Shown piece by piece: positions 55,211 through 64,000 of a stretch of DNA of 64,000 nt. This stretch comes from Helicoverpa zea (lineage: Eukaryota > Arthropoda > Insecta > Lepidoptera > Noctuidae): NCBI RefSeq assembly GCF_022581195.2, contig NC_061479.1, forward strand, positions 5,828,001 through 5,892,000, read 5' to 3'. Made by a program: the position numbers and the translations under genes. The notes beneath the pieces are model-generated. The model saw only the letters and a program-made list of their open reading frames with translations, searched no databases and was not told the origin of the DNA. Numbering within the stretch: the first letter of the stretch is position 1; every line of letters starts with the position of its first letter.

Positions 55211-55590
55211 TTTAAAAAATACTCGGGCTGTTTTCCTCAAAGTAGCTTCTAATACCTGCATTGCTTTTACACACATAATGATTTATTCCCTTCTCTCGTA
55301 CATACATCCCGAAAATCAGAACACCGGGTACGCATTGCGTCACTCACAAATAGGTCAAGGTTGGTGCAATAACGTTTATCGGGGGATCGCCTGCCTGCCA
55401 AACGTTTGGCTGTATATCTATTATTGTAGAAGGGAAAATATTATGCATTACTTGATTTCTTCAGCTGCTATGGTTACAGTCAAGGTTAGTAGTGGCGTGA
55501 TGGGCTAGACTTTGATTTGCTATTGCACGAGTCTGGAAGTTTCATCTGACTATGGATGCAAGATTTTTTTTGAGATGGGACAGCATCTGA
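55211..55590. other. Intergenic DNA
   Basis: Part of a 140-codon plus-strand ORF that begins inside the LINE tail; no domain seen, taken as chance. Confidence 0.4.
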
Positions 55591-55596
55591 TGAGCA

Positions 55597-55690
55597 GCAG
55601 CCGCTGTGGGTGCAGCGAAGAGTCAGACTAAACCCACCATGTACCTTCTGGAACCTTTTGAGTACCAGGGCAGCGGTAACTCTTTCGTAC
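55597..55690 (-). repeat. LINE-tail SINE-like repeat, diverged
   Basis: Plus strand CAGCCGCTGTGGGTGCAGCG, AAACCCACCATGTACCTTCT and GGGCAGCGGTAACTCTTTCG; inverted relative to most copies. Confidence 0.55.
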
Positions 55691-56330
55691 TTAATATTAT
55701 GACTTGAGCGCTCGTGATGTGGTGAGCAATGGTAATTCCTTCTCTGTATGAGAAGAGATCTTTAACCAGGACTAGTCTGCTATTGAAATCGTGTCACAAC
55801 AGTAAATTCTTTTAAAATAGATTTTATTAATCAAGAGACTTCTAAAAGTTTTAATTATTATGATAACCATATATTTGTTTTGCATTTTATTATAATTATA
55901 ACGTATTTTTTTCTAAACATATAAGAACACAGCCCGTATTATGGTTCATGGCACACACTAATTCCGGCACGGTGAAAGCTGGGTTACATCAGCATGAGTC
56001 ACGTGACCTTCAGAGCCGAGCCCCCGCGACCTCGGTACACCCCTTGTGACCTAACGCAAGGGTTGTTTGCCAATAATGGGTGCAGCTAGGTGTTTCTCGT
56101 GGTTTTACTCGCGTTTAAAAGTCAAATCAGACCAGTAAGTTCCCGAGATTAACACACAAACAAGCTCTTCCGCTGTATAATACATACATATTATGGTAAA
56201 TCATTACTCTAACGACGTTCCAACCCATAGCTTCAAGCAGCCATGTTACCATAAACTAGATTCTCACGGTGCTACACACGGAGTAAGGAAATATGAGCGG
56301 AGATGCCATAATGCAGGTAGGTCAAGCGCA
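55691..56330. other. Intergenic DNA
   Basis: A GC-richer patch at 55965-56060 (GCCGAGCCCCCGCGACCTCG) is not assignable. No gene seen. Confidence 0.4.
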
Positions 56331-56465
56331 GGGGCTGCGGGATTGTTCGCGCGAGTTACCGCGGCGCTGGTACATAAAAGGCTTAAGAAGGAACATGATG
56401 GGTTTTAGTCAGTAAGAGTCTGACACTCAATCACGCTGCACCCACAGCGGGAGGGATCATATGTG
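56331..56465 (+). repeat. LINE-tail SINE-like repeat
   Basis: GGGGCTGCGGGATTGTTCGC, GAGTTACCGCGGCGCTGGTA, TCAGTAAGAGTCTGACACTC and CAGCGGGAGGGATCATATG. Confidence 0.75.
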
Positions 56466-57035
56466 ACTTAAGAAAATAGGAGCCTTCCTGGTCAAACAGG
56501 TACAGGTACGATCAGTTACGAGTGAACCAACGAGGCGTTCTTGTTCTTCGAGACATCTGTCTACGATTTTTGGTCTTACAAAAAATGCTCGTGTCCAAAG
56601 AAGACGTATGTATAAGGGCGAAGACAGTAACGTTCCTCGTCCCTCACACCCGCATGTTGGCGCGCTACTTTCTTAGGAGATTTCCGTTATGGTACCTCCG
56701 CTAGTCATTTTCTTCTCCATGTTGCCACACAAATTACCTCAGTAATCATGAACAGACAGACAGATTTGCTTTCGTTCTGAAATTAGCGTGTAAGCGTGCG
56801 TGAAACAGCTGTTTTGCTGATGGGGAATTGATTTTCTTATTTACAGTGAACGTCAAATAATGGTGCTGTTCTGAAGTTGATTTCTAGAGACTGATAGACC
56901 AAATGTAACAACATTACTACGCATGCGCGAGTAACCTCGTCAAACTGCAGCGCGAAATTCTGAACCGCTCTGTAAAGTTTGTTGAGAACTTATATTCTGC
57001 AGATTTGTATATATATTTTAAGAGAACAGAGGTAT
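56466..57035. other. Intergenic DNA
   Basis: No feature supported. Confidence 0.35.
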
Positions 57036-57039
57036 TTTT

Positions 57040-57180
57040 ATTGTTTGTTTGTGCCCTAAAAGGTCCGTACTGATTTGAAAATTCACTGTCGAGAAGCTAC
57101 ACTATCCCCGAGTTATATGGGTTATACCTACCTTATACGGTAGGAAGCCTCCCGGGACGTAGGTGAAACCGCGGGTAAAT
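57040..57180. repeat. RTE-type LINE tail
   Basis: TTGTTTGTGCCCTAAAAGGT, CACTATCCCCGAGTTATATG and GGGACGTAGGTGAAACCGCG. Confidence 0.6.
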
Positions 57181-57685
57181 GCTCGTTCTTGTTATATATT
57201 TCGATAACATAACATAGCATTTTAGACGCAATTTATTTTTAGTTAACTTTTAAAATAAAAAAAAGACATATCAAGATAATTTATTTGCCTTTAGTTAAGC
57301 GCATACTCAAACATACATAGTACAGTTTCCGAGCACCGACACTCATCCTAGCCGTCACAAACTTTGGCTCGAACTCAACCAATAAACCTTTAAATATGAT
57401 ATACTAAGGAGAACAGCCTTACTATACATTGAGCCTATCTAGACTAGTTTGTAGCATTCGCCTCACGTTTAGACTTTCCACTTTCGTGGCCTATTTAAAC
57501 GCAAGCGCACAGAATTGTGATCAATCAAATGCGTGTAATATTGTAGGCTTTACTTACTTGCTTTGTATTTCTTTCGAAAGTACAGAATGTTGTAAAGCTG
57601 AAGAGATTGTCCCAAAAGAAAAAAAAAACAATAAGAGAGATAGATAGCCCAATTATTCAAGAAGGCATCGCAGTAGTGCCCAAGG
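57181..57685. other. Intergenic DNA
   Basis: AT-rich; no feature supported. Confidence 0.35.
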
Positions 57686-57689
57686 GAAG

Positions 57690-57840
57690 CGGTTGTAATG
57701 TGACAATTACTGCCCGTACCCAGAAAAAATATTTATAGCCTATGTTACACAGGGAAAGAGTAGCTTATCAACAGTAGAATACAATTCTCAAATCGTTTCA
57801 GCAGTTTTGGAGCCTTTAGGGTGCAAACAAACAAAACAAT
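57690..57840. repeat. RTE-type LINE tail
   Basis: TTACTGCCCGTACCCAGAAA, TAGCCTATGTTACACAGGGA and TTGGAGCCTTTAGGGTGCAA with ACAAACAAAAC. Confidence 0.6.
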
Positions 57841-58160
57841 ATTACCTCTGTATTATATCAGTTTAGAAGTGTATGTAGATGACATTACACTAATACCACG
57901 TTGAATCTACGTAATTTTAAACCTAGCTACTGACAACGAACAGTTCCTAAAACACTATCCAACATAAGAATCCAAGATCACCCCAGTCCAATTTAACGAG
58001 ACAGTAAAGTTTTAATTAATATCCATCTCATAGTTCATCCGCATTGCATTCGTTAACGACGTATAGGATGACATATTCAGTGTTTAACAATAGCACTCAC
58101 CCTATAGAGATGGACGTAGAGTATTGAAGAAGTGGAGAGCGAAATGCTATCAATGTGGCT
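57841..58160. other. Intergenic DNA
   Basis: No feature supported. Confidence 0.35.
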
Positions 58161-58162
58161 AA

Positions 58163-58233
58163 GGCCCGAGTGTCACACTGAAAGTGCTCGTCGCTTCGCT
58201 GCCGGCCAATGCCATTCCGGTGTGACTCGGGCC
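58163..58233. mobile_element. 71-bp miniature inverted-repeat element, TAA target duplication
   Basis: GGCCCGAGTGTCACAC at the left and inverted GGCCCGAGTCACACCG at the right. TAA lies at 58160-58162 and 58234-58236. Almost nothing but its ends. Confidence 0.68.
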
Positions 58234-58354
58234 TAAGTAACAGCTGTTCGGGTCGTTTGATCATGAGGTTAAGCAATGCTTGGCGCAGTCTGTGGATGGG
58301 TGACCATCGCGTTTACTTACACTTTATTTTTTTATAATTCATGACTTATTTCGG

Positions 58355-58480
58355 AAGGCACGTTAAATTGGTAGGTACCGAGTCACGGCTGTTATTTGAA
58401 TGTCTTTGGCAGTTGTTACGGGTGGTTAGAAGCCAGAAAATCTAACAACCAAGGGTTGCCCAGGTAATTTGGCCTACCTA
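58355..58480 (+). repeat. SINE family A fragment
   Basis: GGAAGGCACGTTAAATTGGT, GTCTTTGGCAGTTGTTACGG and GGTTGCCCAGGTAATTTGG. Confidence 0.62.
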
Positions 58481-58661
58481 CATCGAAACTAAGCGACGCT
58501 TACCCTAATAGTCAAACCTGAAAATCTGTTTCTACTATAGGTACAATTTGGACACTCCATTTACTCACTTATCCGCGTCTCGCAAAGACACACGAACAAA
58601 CAAACAGACATTACGTGAATGCAATACAGACACTGCTACATTTCCAATCAGTGGCCACTTA

Positions 58662-59111
58662 GGGTGCTTCTACACGGTGCACGTCTAATATAGACTACAA
58701 CATACATTAGTTAACAATTATATTCCACAGGTAAATAATAATATCTAACACATATAACTTGCGCATATGCCTCAACATGCACAACCTACTTGCACCTTGT
58801 AGAATAATAATGGCGTCCACGGCCGATTTCAGCCACGGCGGCTCAGCGGCTGTTCTCATATAAGGAGATCAGCCAGCTGCGCATGACATTATAGTGCACG
58901 AGCATTTGCGCAAACACAAGTGCACTCACTATTCCTTCACTCTCATAGCCCGCTGGGACGGCAATCCGAGAGAGGAGAGAGATCAGGCGCAGGACCAACA
59001 TTAACGTGCTCTCCGATGCACGGGTGTATCAATCACCAACTTCCAGACTACGGGCTGCTTTCTGAAAATTTTAGAAAACCCACAAGCTACTTGCATCGTG
59101 TAGAATCACCC
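58662..59111. mobile_element. MITE, TTA target duplication, carrying SINE B
   Basis: Ends GGGTGCTTCTACACGGTGCA and (inverted) GGGTGATTCTACACGATGCA. TTA at 58659-58661 and 59112-59114. The interior is largely the SINE at 58806-59088. Confidence 0.72.
58806..59088 (-). repeat. SINE family B, 18-bp target duplication
   Basis: 3' end AATAATGGCGTCCACGGCCG at the left, body GTGCACTCACTATTCCTTCA and GGCGCAGGACCAACATTAAC. Flanked by ACTTGCACCTTGTAGAAT (58788-58805) and ACTTGCATCGTGTAGAAT (59089-59106). Confidence 0.78.
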
Positions 59112-59307
59112 TTAGCAATACTATTCGAAGTGTCAATTGCATCCTGAATCCATTGTCTCTGAAGAATGGAAGACAATTGACACTGATGCGGTTTTCTGCA
59201 GTTTTATATTGAATGTTTAAGAGATCATCGATCGGATGCTTAGGTATATTTTTACTGGTAAGACAATAGACTGTAAGTCTTGACGAGTTGCTCTGTGTTT
59301 CAGATGG

Positions 59308-59545
59308 CATGTTAAATTGGTGGGTCCCGGCTGTGATTTGAACATCTTTGGCAGTCGTTACGGGTAGTCAGGAGACAGAAAATCTGACAATCTCTTTTAC
59401 CAAAAGGTATTAGGTTGCCCAGGTAAATGCGTTTGAGTAGGTAAAATAGGCAGTCGCTCCATGTAGCACACTGGTACTCAGTTCCATCCGATTAGACTGG
59501 AAGCCGACCCCAACATAGTTCAGAAAAGGCTAGACTAACGATGAT
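59308..59545 (+). repeat. SINE family A, head-less
   Basis: GGCATGTTAAATTGGTGGGT, GGCAGTCGTTACGGGTAGTC and TTAGACTGGAAGCCGACCCC, ending in GATGATGA. Confidence 0.7.
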
Positions 59546-59684
59546 GAATGTAGGAATTCTCTACGTTTGTTTACATAAACACTATTTGATGGGGAAACAA
59601 TGCTTACTGCGAAAGAATGCTCTTGTTCTAGCTATCTATTCTAACTAGTTTTTTATTCCTTTAGTCTAAAGAACCCTGGTAAGC

Positions 59685-59910
59685 ATCTGCCTGTCCATTT
59701 CCTAAGTATATGTGGTTCAGCTTCCGAACGACCTACCACAGTTTTACATGGAGCGGCTGCCTATTTGATCACCTCAACCTATTCAGGCAACCCGAAACCC
59801 CTTGGCACAGTAGGATTTTTAAATAAGCAGCCTGTAAATGGCCTTCAAGTGTCGTATATTATTTCTCATATATTGTTTCTTTAAGAAAGTAACGTGCCTT
59901 CTGAAACTCG
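59685..59910 (-). repeat. SINE family A, strongly diverged
   Basis: CAGCTTCCGAACGACCTACC, GGAGCGGCTGCCTATTTGAT and GGCAACCCGAAACCCCTTGG. Confidence 0.5.
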
Positions 59911-60240
59911 CAATAACAAGATCGCCCATCGACGGGCTGACCGCACCAAGGCTTTCTACTACCTTTCCGGCTGCTACTTAGCCATAGGTCTTCGAACAAA
60001 GTACCCTAATAATGAGTAATTAACAAAAAATCTATTTGATCTCATCAACCTTCTCTCTATCATTCGATACATTGAACTATCGTCTACTGTGACGTAAGCA
60101 AACTAATAATACCGCCAGTCAAACTTCACAAATGTACAGTCGCGTACGTAAGTAAAACATTAACAGAATATTATAAGAATGGAGTACGCCAATGGCTCGT
60201 TACTGGTCAAATTCATGCTTATCTACGCTAGGATAATAAA
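59911..60240. other. Intergenic DNA
   Basis: No feature supported. Confidence 0.35.
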
Positions 60241-60244
60241 GAGG

Positions 60245-60500
60245 AAACCTTTTGTACACAAAGGGTCCAAAACTACTGAAGCGATTTGAAAAAATCTTTC
60301 ACTGCTGAGAAGTTACACTATCCCCGAGTAACATAAGGTATATTTTGTCCGGGTTCACCCGGCAAGTTCACCCTGGACTTCGCTGAAACCGTGGAGAACA
60401 CCCAGTACCCTACAAATTCTAATGGTCTACCCAGTACCTTATAAATGGGCTATCTAACATTCAAGAAGTTTTTCAAACCGGACCACTAGTTTCTGGGATT
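60245..60500. repeat. Two abutting RTE-type LINE tails
   Basis: 60245-60395 (AACTACTGAAGCGATTTGAA, CACTATCCCCGAGTAACATA, GAAACCGTGG) and 60415-60500 (GGCTATCTAACATTCAAGAA, TTTCAAACCGGACC) in different variants. Confidence 0.5.
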
Positions 60501-60719
60501 AGCATGTTTCGGTTCATATTATGTACGTTAGATGGAAAGTGGTTCAACTACTAACGTTAGCGACTGTCCGTCTCTTTGTGGAGTACAAAGGGCTTATCTT
60601 CGTACACAATTGAGGTCAATTAGTCAGTTACAACGGATAGATTAAAGAAATTTAGCGTGGGCTGGTCATAGTCGTGTTTATCGTTTGTGCTTTCCTTTGT
60701 GGAATTAAGAGAAATGTTA

Positions 60720-61015
60720 TTTGTTTGTTTATACCATAAAGGTTCATAAACTACTGCATCGATTTGAAAAAATACTTCACTATTGGGAATCTGCACTATC
60801 TCCAGGTGATAAAGGGTGGCTGCGGGTTGTTCGAAAGAAATACCGCGGCCCTGGCACATGAAAGGCCTACGACAGAACACGACGGTTTTTAGTCAGTAAG
60901 AGTCTGACACTCCCTCGCCGCTGCTAACCCACAGCGGGAGGGGTCATTTGATGATATTTGACGTCGTTAAAAAAAAAGGTCATATAGGGTACATTTTATC
61001 CAGATATAGAAAACT
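60720..61015. repeat. RTE-type LINE tail interrupted by a LINE-tail repeat
   Basis: TTTGTTTATACCATAAAGGT to CACTATCTCCAGGTGATAAA, then the insertion 60815-60982, then GGTCATATAGGGTACATTTT ATCC resumes. Confidence 0.55.
60815..60982 (+). repeat. LINE-tail SINE-like repeat with A-tail
   Basis: GGTGGCTGCGGGTTGTTCGA, GCTGCTAACCCACAGCGGGA and GGGTCATTTGATGATATTTG, then an A-run. Flanks GGTGATAAAGGGT / GGTCATATAGGGT match 11 of 13 and may be the target duplication. Confidence 0.7.
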
Positions 61016-61082
61016 ATGAGGAAATCATCCAGAAATCTATCCAAAAATATGTACAAACAACCACAGAGGCATGCTAAATGAA

Positions 61083-61262
61083 GGTGTCTGCCTAGGCTTT
61101 TCCCAATTATATTGGGTTACCAGGGTTTTGCAAGAAACGACTGCCTATCTGATCTCCTCAACCCAGTTACCCGGGCAACCCAATATCCAGTAAGACTGGT
61201 TGTCATACAAGCTTTTGACTGCCCGTAACGACTGCCAAAGATGTTCAAATGACAGCCGTTTA
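61083..61262 (-). repeat. SINE family A fragment
   Basis: ACTGCCTATCTGATCTCCTC, CAACCCAGTTACCCGGGCAA and GACTGCCCGTAACGACTGCC. Confidence 0.65.
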
Positions 61263-61454
61263 TCTCAAATGAAACAATTGTGTACTAAATCTCGCAGGCA
61301 AACTCTTGCGCATCTATTGTTGTATTACGCAGCATTCCACGACGGTATCATCACGTGTGTGTGTTGCTAGTAATTAGGATTGAGCTCACGCAGGCCCTTC
61401 GGTACGATTCAATTAGTTAGAATGTACTAGCTGAGAACTATATATTTTACAACT

Positions 61455-61640
61455 ACGTAGTTGGTCCACGCGGTTCTAGGCGTGTCTTGAGGGAGCTACT
61501 TTCCGCATTTGGATAAAAAGTAGCCTATGTATGTTCTAAGGGTCTAGGCTAGATGTGTTACAAATTTCATTGAAATAGGTTCAGTAGGATTGGCGTGAAA
61601 GCCGAACATACAGACAGAGACATATAGCTACTTTCGCATT
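61455..61640. repeat. RTE-type LINE tail, diverged
   Basis: CCACGCGGTTCTAGGCGTGT, AAAAAGTAGCCTATGTATGT and ACAGACAGAGACATATAG. Confidence 0.5.
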
Positions 61641-62228
61641 TACAGCTCTGACGTAAGCTATAAAATACTACAGTTCTCGTCGATCAACTTTGCCGATAGG
61701 AAGTCAGCTATTTGATGTCTCGCGCTTGCAAACAGTGTTTTGTTTTACATAGTTTAATCGTTTTACAGTCAATGGTAACCAACTTCATAGAGGCAAAGTT
61801 AATTGGTTGGTGGGCAAAGTACGAAGAAAATATTATACATATTGTGTAAAAACCTTCAAGTAGATTAGAGTTTACGATCTCAAATTCCTGACTAATGTCC
61901 ATCTTCCCGAATTTAACAAAATGACATCACCATCTGAGTACCAAGTATGACTCAAGGTATATTTTTTTGCTAATCTCACTGACTAAACACATGTTTACTG
62001 GATCAGTTTAGAAGTTAACTAAAGGAGGAGATCGTGGCAATCTCAGATCAAAGAAATAGTAAATACATTGAATTGAATTGAATTGTGGCTAAATAACAGC
62101 CGCACGGGTCGATAGACCATAAGGTAAGGAAGAAGAAAGAAGTCCTTGGATAAATGATCATCATATCATGACGAATTCCTCTGTGTTTTGGAAGTTATTC
62201 ACGGACCCTTTTCTGTTCATGGGAAATT
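61641..62228. other. Intergenic DNA
   Basis: No feature supported. Confidence 0.35.
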
Positions 62229-62350
62229 ATCAAATGACCCCTCCCACTGTGGGTGTGTCAGACTCTTACTGACTAAAACCCACCATGTTCCTTCTTAAGC
62301 CCTCTTTATGTACCAGCGCCGCGGTAACTCGCGCGAACAATCCGGCTGCC
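62229..62350 (-). repeat. LINE-tail SINE-like repeat
   Basis: Plus strand ATCAAATGACCCCTCCCACT, GTGTCAGACTCTTACTGACT and GGTAACTCGCGCGAACAATC CGGCTGCC; the 5' boundary matches the other copies. Confidence 0.73.
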
Positions 62351-62635
62351 ATTTGAAAACTGTACTTAGGTAATCTGTGACTTAGGTACATATCTTTGAG
62401 GAGTTGAAAGGTATCATATTACCTTGTATTAAGTAATAACAAAAGGATGATGAAGTCCTCAATGATATTTAATGAACGCCCAACGTACAAAGTTGAATAT
62501 TAATTACATAAAACATGCATAGTTTTGTTTACTAAGACACCTACAAAGTAACGCATGCTAATTGTTGAACGATCGATTCTAAACATTGCTACACAATAGC
62601 TGTTAATATTAACAGGCTTATAAATAATATAACAA
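62351..62635. other. Intergenic DNA
   Basis: AT-rich; no feature supported. Confidence 0.35.
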
Positions 62636-63090
62636 CTGTCCCGTTAGACGCAAGGGTTCGATTCCTGTGTTGGGCAGAAATATATTAACTTTCACAAAGC
62701 ACTGAAAGACTGAAGTCTGGAAGTTGTCCAGTATGACTAGATGCAGCTGAGTATCAGTATGCCATATGGAGCGACTGCCTATGTGCCCTTCACAAGCCAG
62801 TTATGTGGGCAGCCCGCTACTCCTTGGCAATATGGTCATCAGACTTTGCTCTATAATATTAGAATAGATCAAAAAAGCATTGGAGAGCACGTAATTGTCG
62901 GTCCTGCGCCTGATCTCTCTCCGGTGGTGTCTGATTGTCGTCCCATCGCGCTATGAGAGTGAAGGAATAGTGAGTGCACCTGTGTCCAAGCATATGCTCA
63001 AGCACTATTATATGTCCTGTGCAGCTGGCTGATCTCCTTATATGAGATCAGTCGCCGTGGCCGATAATCGGCTGGGAGGACATCAGATCA
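62636..63090 (+). repeat. SINE family B with tRNA-like head, split by a SINE A piece
   Basis: Head with GGGTTCGATTCCTGTG (B box) at 62648-62663, then CTTTCACAAAGCACTGAAAG. A SINE A fragment lies at 62735-62860. The body resumes with GGTCCTGCGCCTGATCTCTC, TCGCGCTATGAGAGTGAAGG and GCAGCTGGCTGATCTCC. Confidence 0.65.
62735..62860 (-). repeat. SINE family A 3' fragment inside SINE B
   Basis: ATGCAGCTGAGTATCAGTAT, GGAGCGACTGCCTATGTGCC and GGCAGCCCGCTACTCCTTGG. Confidence 0.6.
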
Positions 63091-63360
63091 AAAAAAATAA
63101 AAATCATTACTCTAATATCCAAAATCTTACAGCCTAACGCGAAAATAACTAAGTAGGTCATTGTCGAAAACCTTTTACGAATTAGAAACAGTAACAAAAA
63201 TCAGCCGCGGTCGCTAATTTGTACCGTTTCAACCCAAAACAGTTGTTTCACAAATCTAATTAATTACCACGGTAAATGTAACGCAATGGAACATAGAGTA
63301 ATGAATGCAACAGAGATGGAAATTTGTAAATTGTTTGCGAAAAGGTTTAACCATACTTGG
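63091..63360. other. Intergenic DNA
   Basis: No feature supported. Confidence 0.35.
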
Positions 63361-63475
63361 GCTTTGGGATTGTTCGCGCGAGTTACCGCGGCGCTGGTAC
63401 ATAAAGGGCTTCAGAAGAAACATGGTGGGGTTCGGTCAGTAAGAGTCTGACACCGCTGTGGGGTCATTTGATGAA
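63361..63475 (+). repeat. LINE-tail SINE-like repeat
   Basis: GCTTTGGGATTGTTCGCGCG, GTTACCGCGGCGCTGGTACA and CAGTAAGAGTCTGACACC, with a short internal deletion before GGGTCATTTGATGAATT. Confidence 0.7.
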
Positions 63476-63504
63476 TTCCATGAAAAAAAAATGTTGCTGA
63501 CTAG

Positions 63505-63600
63505 CTGCCGCCAGCGAATTCACCCGTGTCCCATGGGCTGTGGGCCTTAGCCTATAGTATTCCTCGATAAATCAGCTGTGATTCTTAGAAAAAATCGTCT
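63505..63600. repeat. RTE-type LINE tail, short
   Basis: TGCCGCCAGCGAATTCACCC, CGTGTCCCATGGG and TTAGCCTATAGTATTCCTCG. Confidence 0.5.
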
Positions 63601-63681
63601 TCTGCGTAAATAAGATAAATTGAGAACCACCAATGAACTAAAACGAAATATCATAATCAATAAGGCCTCTGCCTCAAATTT

Positions 63682-64000
63682 TGCGGGCAGCGGGGCGGCA
63701 GCGGCGGCGGCGCGGGAGCGGGGCGGGCAACGCATACCTGTTCTCGAAACTAGCGGGCAGATCGCGCGGCAATATAGCAGTGTAGTGTTGTGTTCTGTTG
63801 TGTTTGCTGTTCCATATGGGTGTCCTCTCAAAGATGGCCGAAATAATTAGCTCTTGCACGTCCGAAGACATTTTGATACGTCACAAAAAAAATGTATAAC
63901 ACTATGCCTACAATGCAGACGCCCAACGCGGGCGGTCACCGCTTGACTGGAGCGCACCGCTCGTTGCCCGCCGCCGCGCCGCTCCCGCGCCGCTGTATTC
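63682..64000. repeat. GC-rich inverted repeat reaching the window edge
   Basis: GGCGCGGGAGCGGGGCGGGC followed by AACGC (63709-63733) is inverted near the right edge as GTTGCCCGCCGCCGCGCCGC TCCCGCGCC (63963-63994). The enclosed stretch contains GTGTTGTGTTCTGTTGTGTT. It could be a MITE cut by the window or a CpG-rich promoter. Confidence 0.5.

Noticed and set aside
55086..55508. 140-codon ORF on the plus strand as a gene
   Set aside because: Its first third is the RTE-type LINE tail translated in frame; the remainder shows no conserved motif.

Overview
The window looks like AT-rich, repeat-dense DNA from a moth or butterfly, probably a noctuid-type moth. The evidence is GT-AG introns in genes with animal-type exons, an animal nuclear tRNA-Lys gene, and the 'CGCGGTTTCACCCGCGTCC...' LINE tails and tRNA-headed SINEs that I recognise as typical of lepidopteran genomes. 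The species assignment is inference. I see no ordinary host protein-coding gene. Nearly everything that can be interpreted is a mobile element, a gene derived from one, or their debris.

Three genes stand out. (1) 5714-10317 is an apparently complete 4.6-kb DNA transposon with 24-bp terminal inverted repeats, an ATGA target duplication and an intact 990-codon ORF behind a 5'UTR intron. The protein has candidate D...D...D/E residues, and the 4-bp duplication suggests a Sola-like element. (2) 47644-52961 (minus) is a seven-exon gene that, spliced as read here, gives an uninterrupted 913-aa protein. It has an N-terminal THAP zinc finger and a P-element/THAP9-type RNase H transposase core with all three expected acidic residues. 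I could not find terminal repeats, so it may be a domesticated transposase or an element with unrecognised ends. (3) 42682-42754 is tRNA-Lys(CTT).

The rest is layered transposon insertions. SINE family A (two full-length copies with 17-18 bp target duplications and about 20 fragments) and SINE family B (about nine copies) are often split by small inverted-repeat elements. LINE remnants are 5'-truncated 3' ends; four encode RT C-termini. About ten ~125-bp sequences share the 3' end of one of these LINEs, and most also share one 5' start, which looks more like a LINE-tail SINE than random truncation. MITEs with TTA/TAA duplications occur at 4471-5264 (self-nested), 16104-16233, 43372-44110, 44698-45131 (tandemly duplicated), 58163-58233 and 58662-59111. 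TA-flanked ones lie at 11455-12663, 20230-20412 and 26144-26370. A hAT-type element with an 8-bp duplication lies at 22360-23405.

Layout: 1-5700 repeats and a self-nested GC-rich MITE; 5714-10317 the transposon; 10.6-42.6 kb an intergenic repeat sea; 42.7 kb tRNA-Lys; 43.4-45.8 kb a cluster of palindromic elements; 46.2-47 kb LINE tails; 47.6-53 kb the THAP-transposase gene; 53.9-64 kb repeats, ending in a GC-rich inverted repeat at the right edge. All calls were made by eye, so repeat boundaries without a stated target duplication are approximate.
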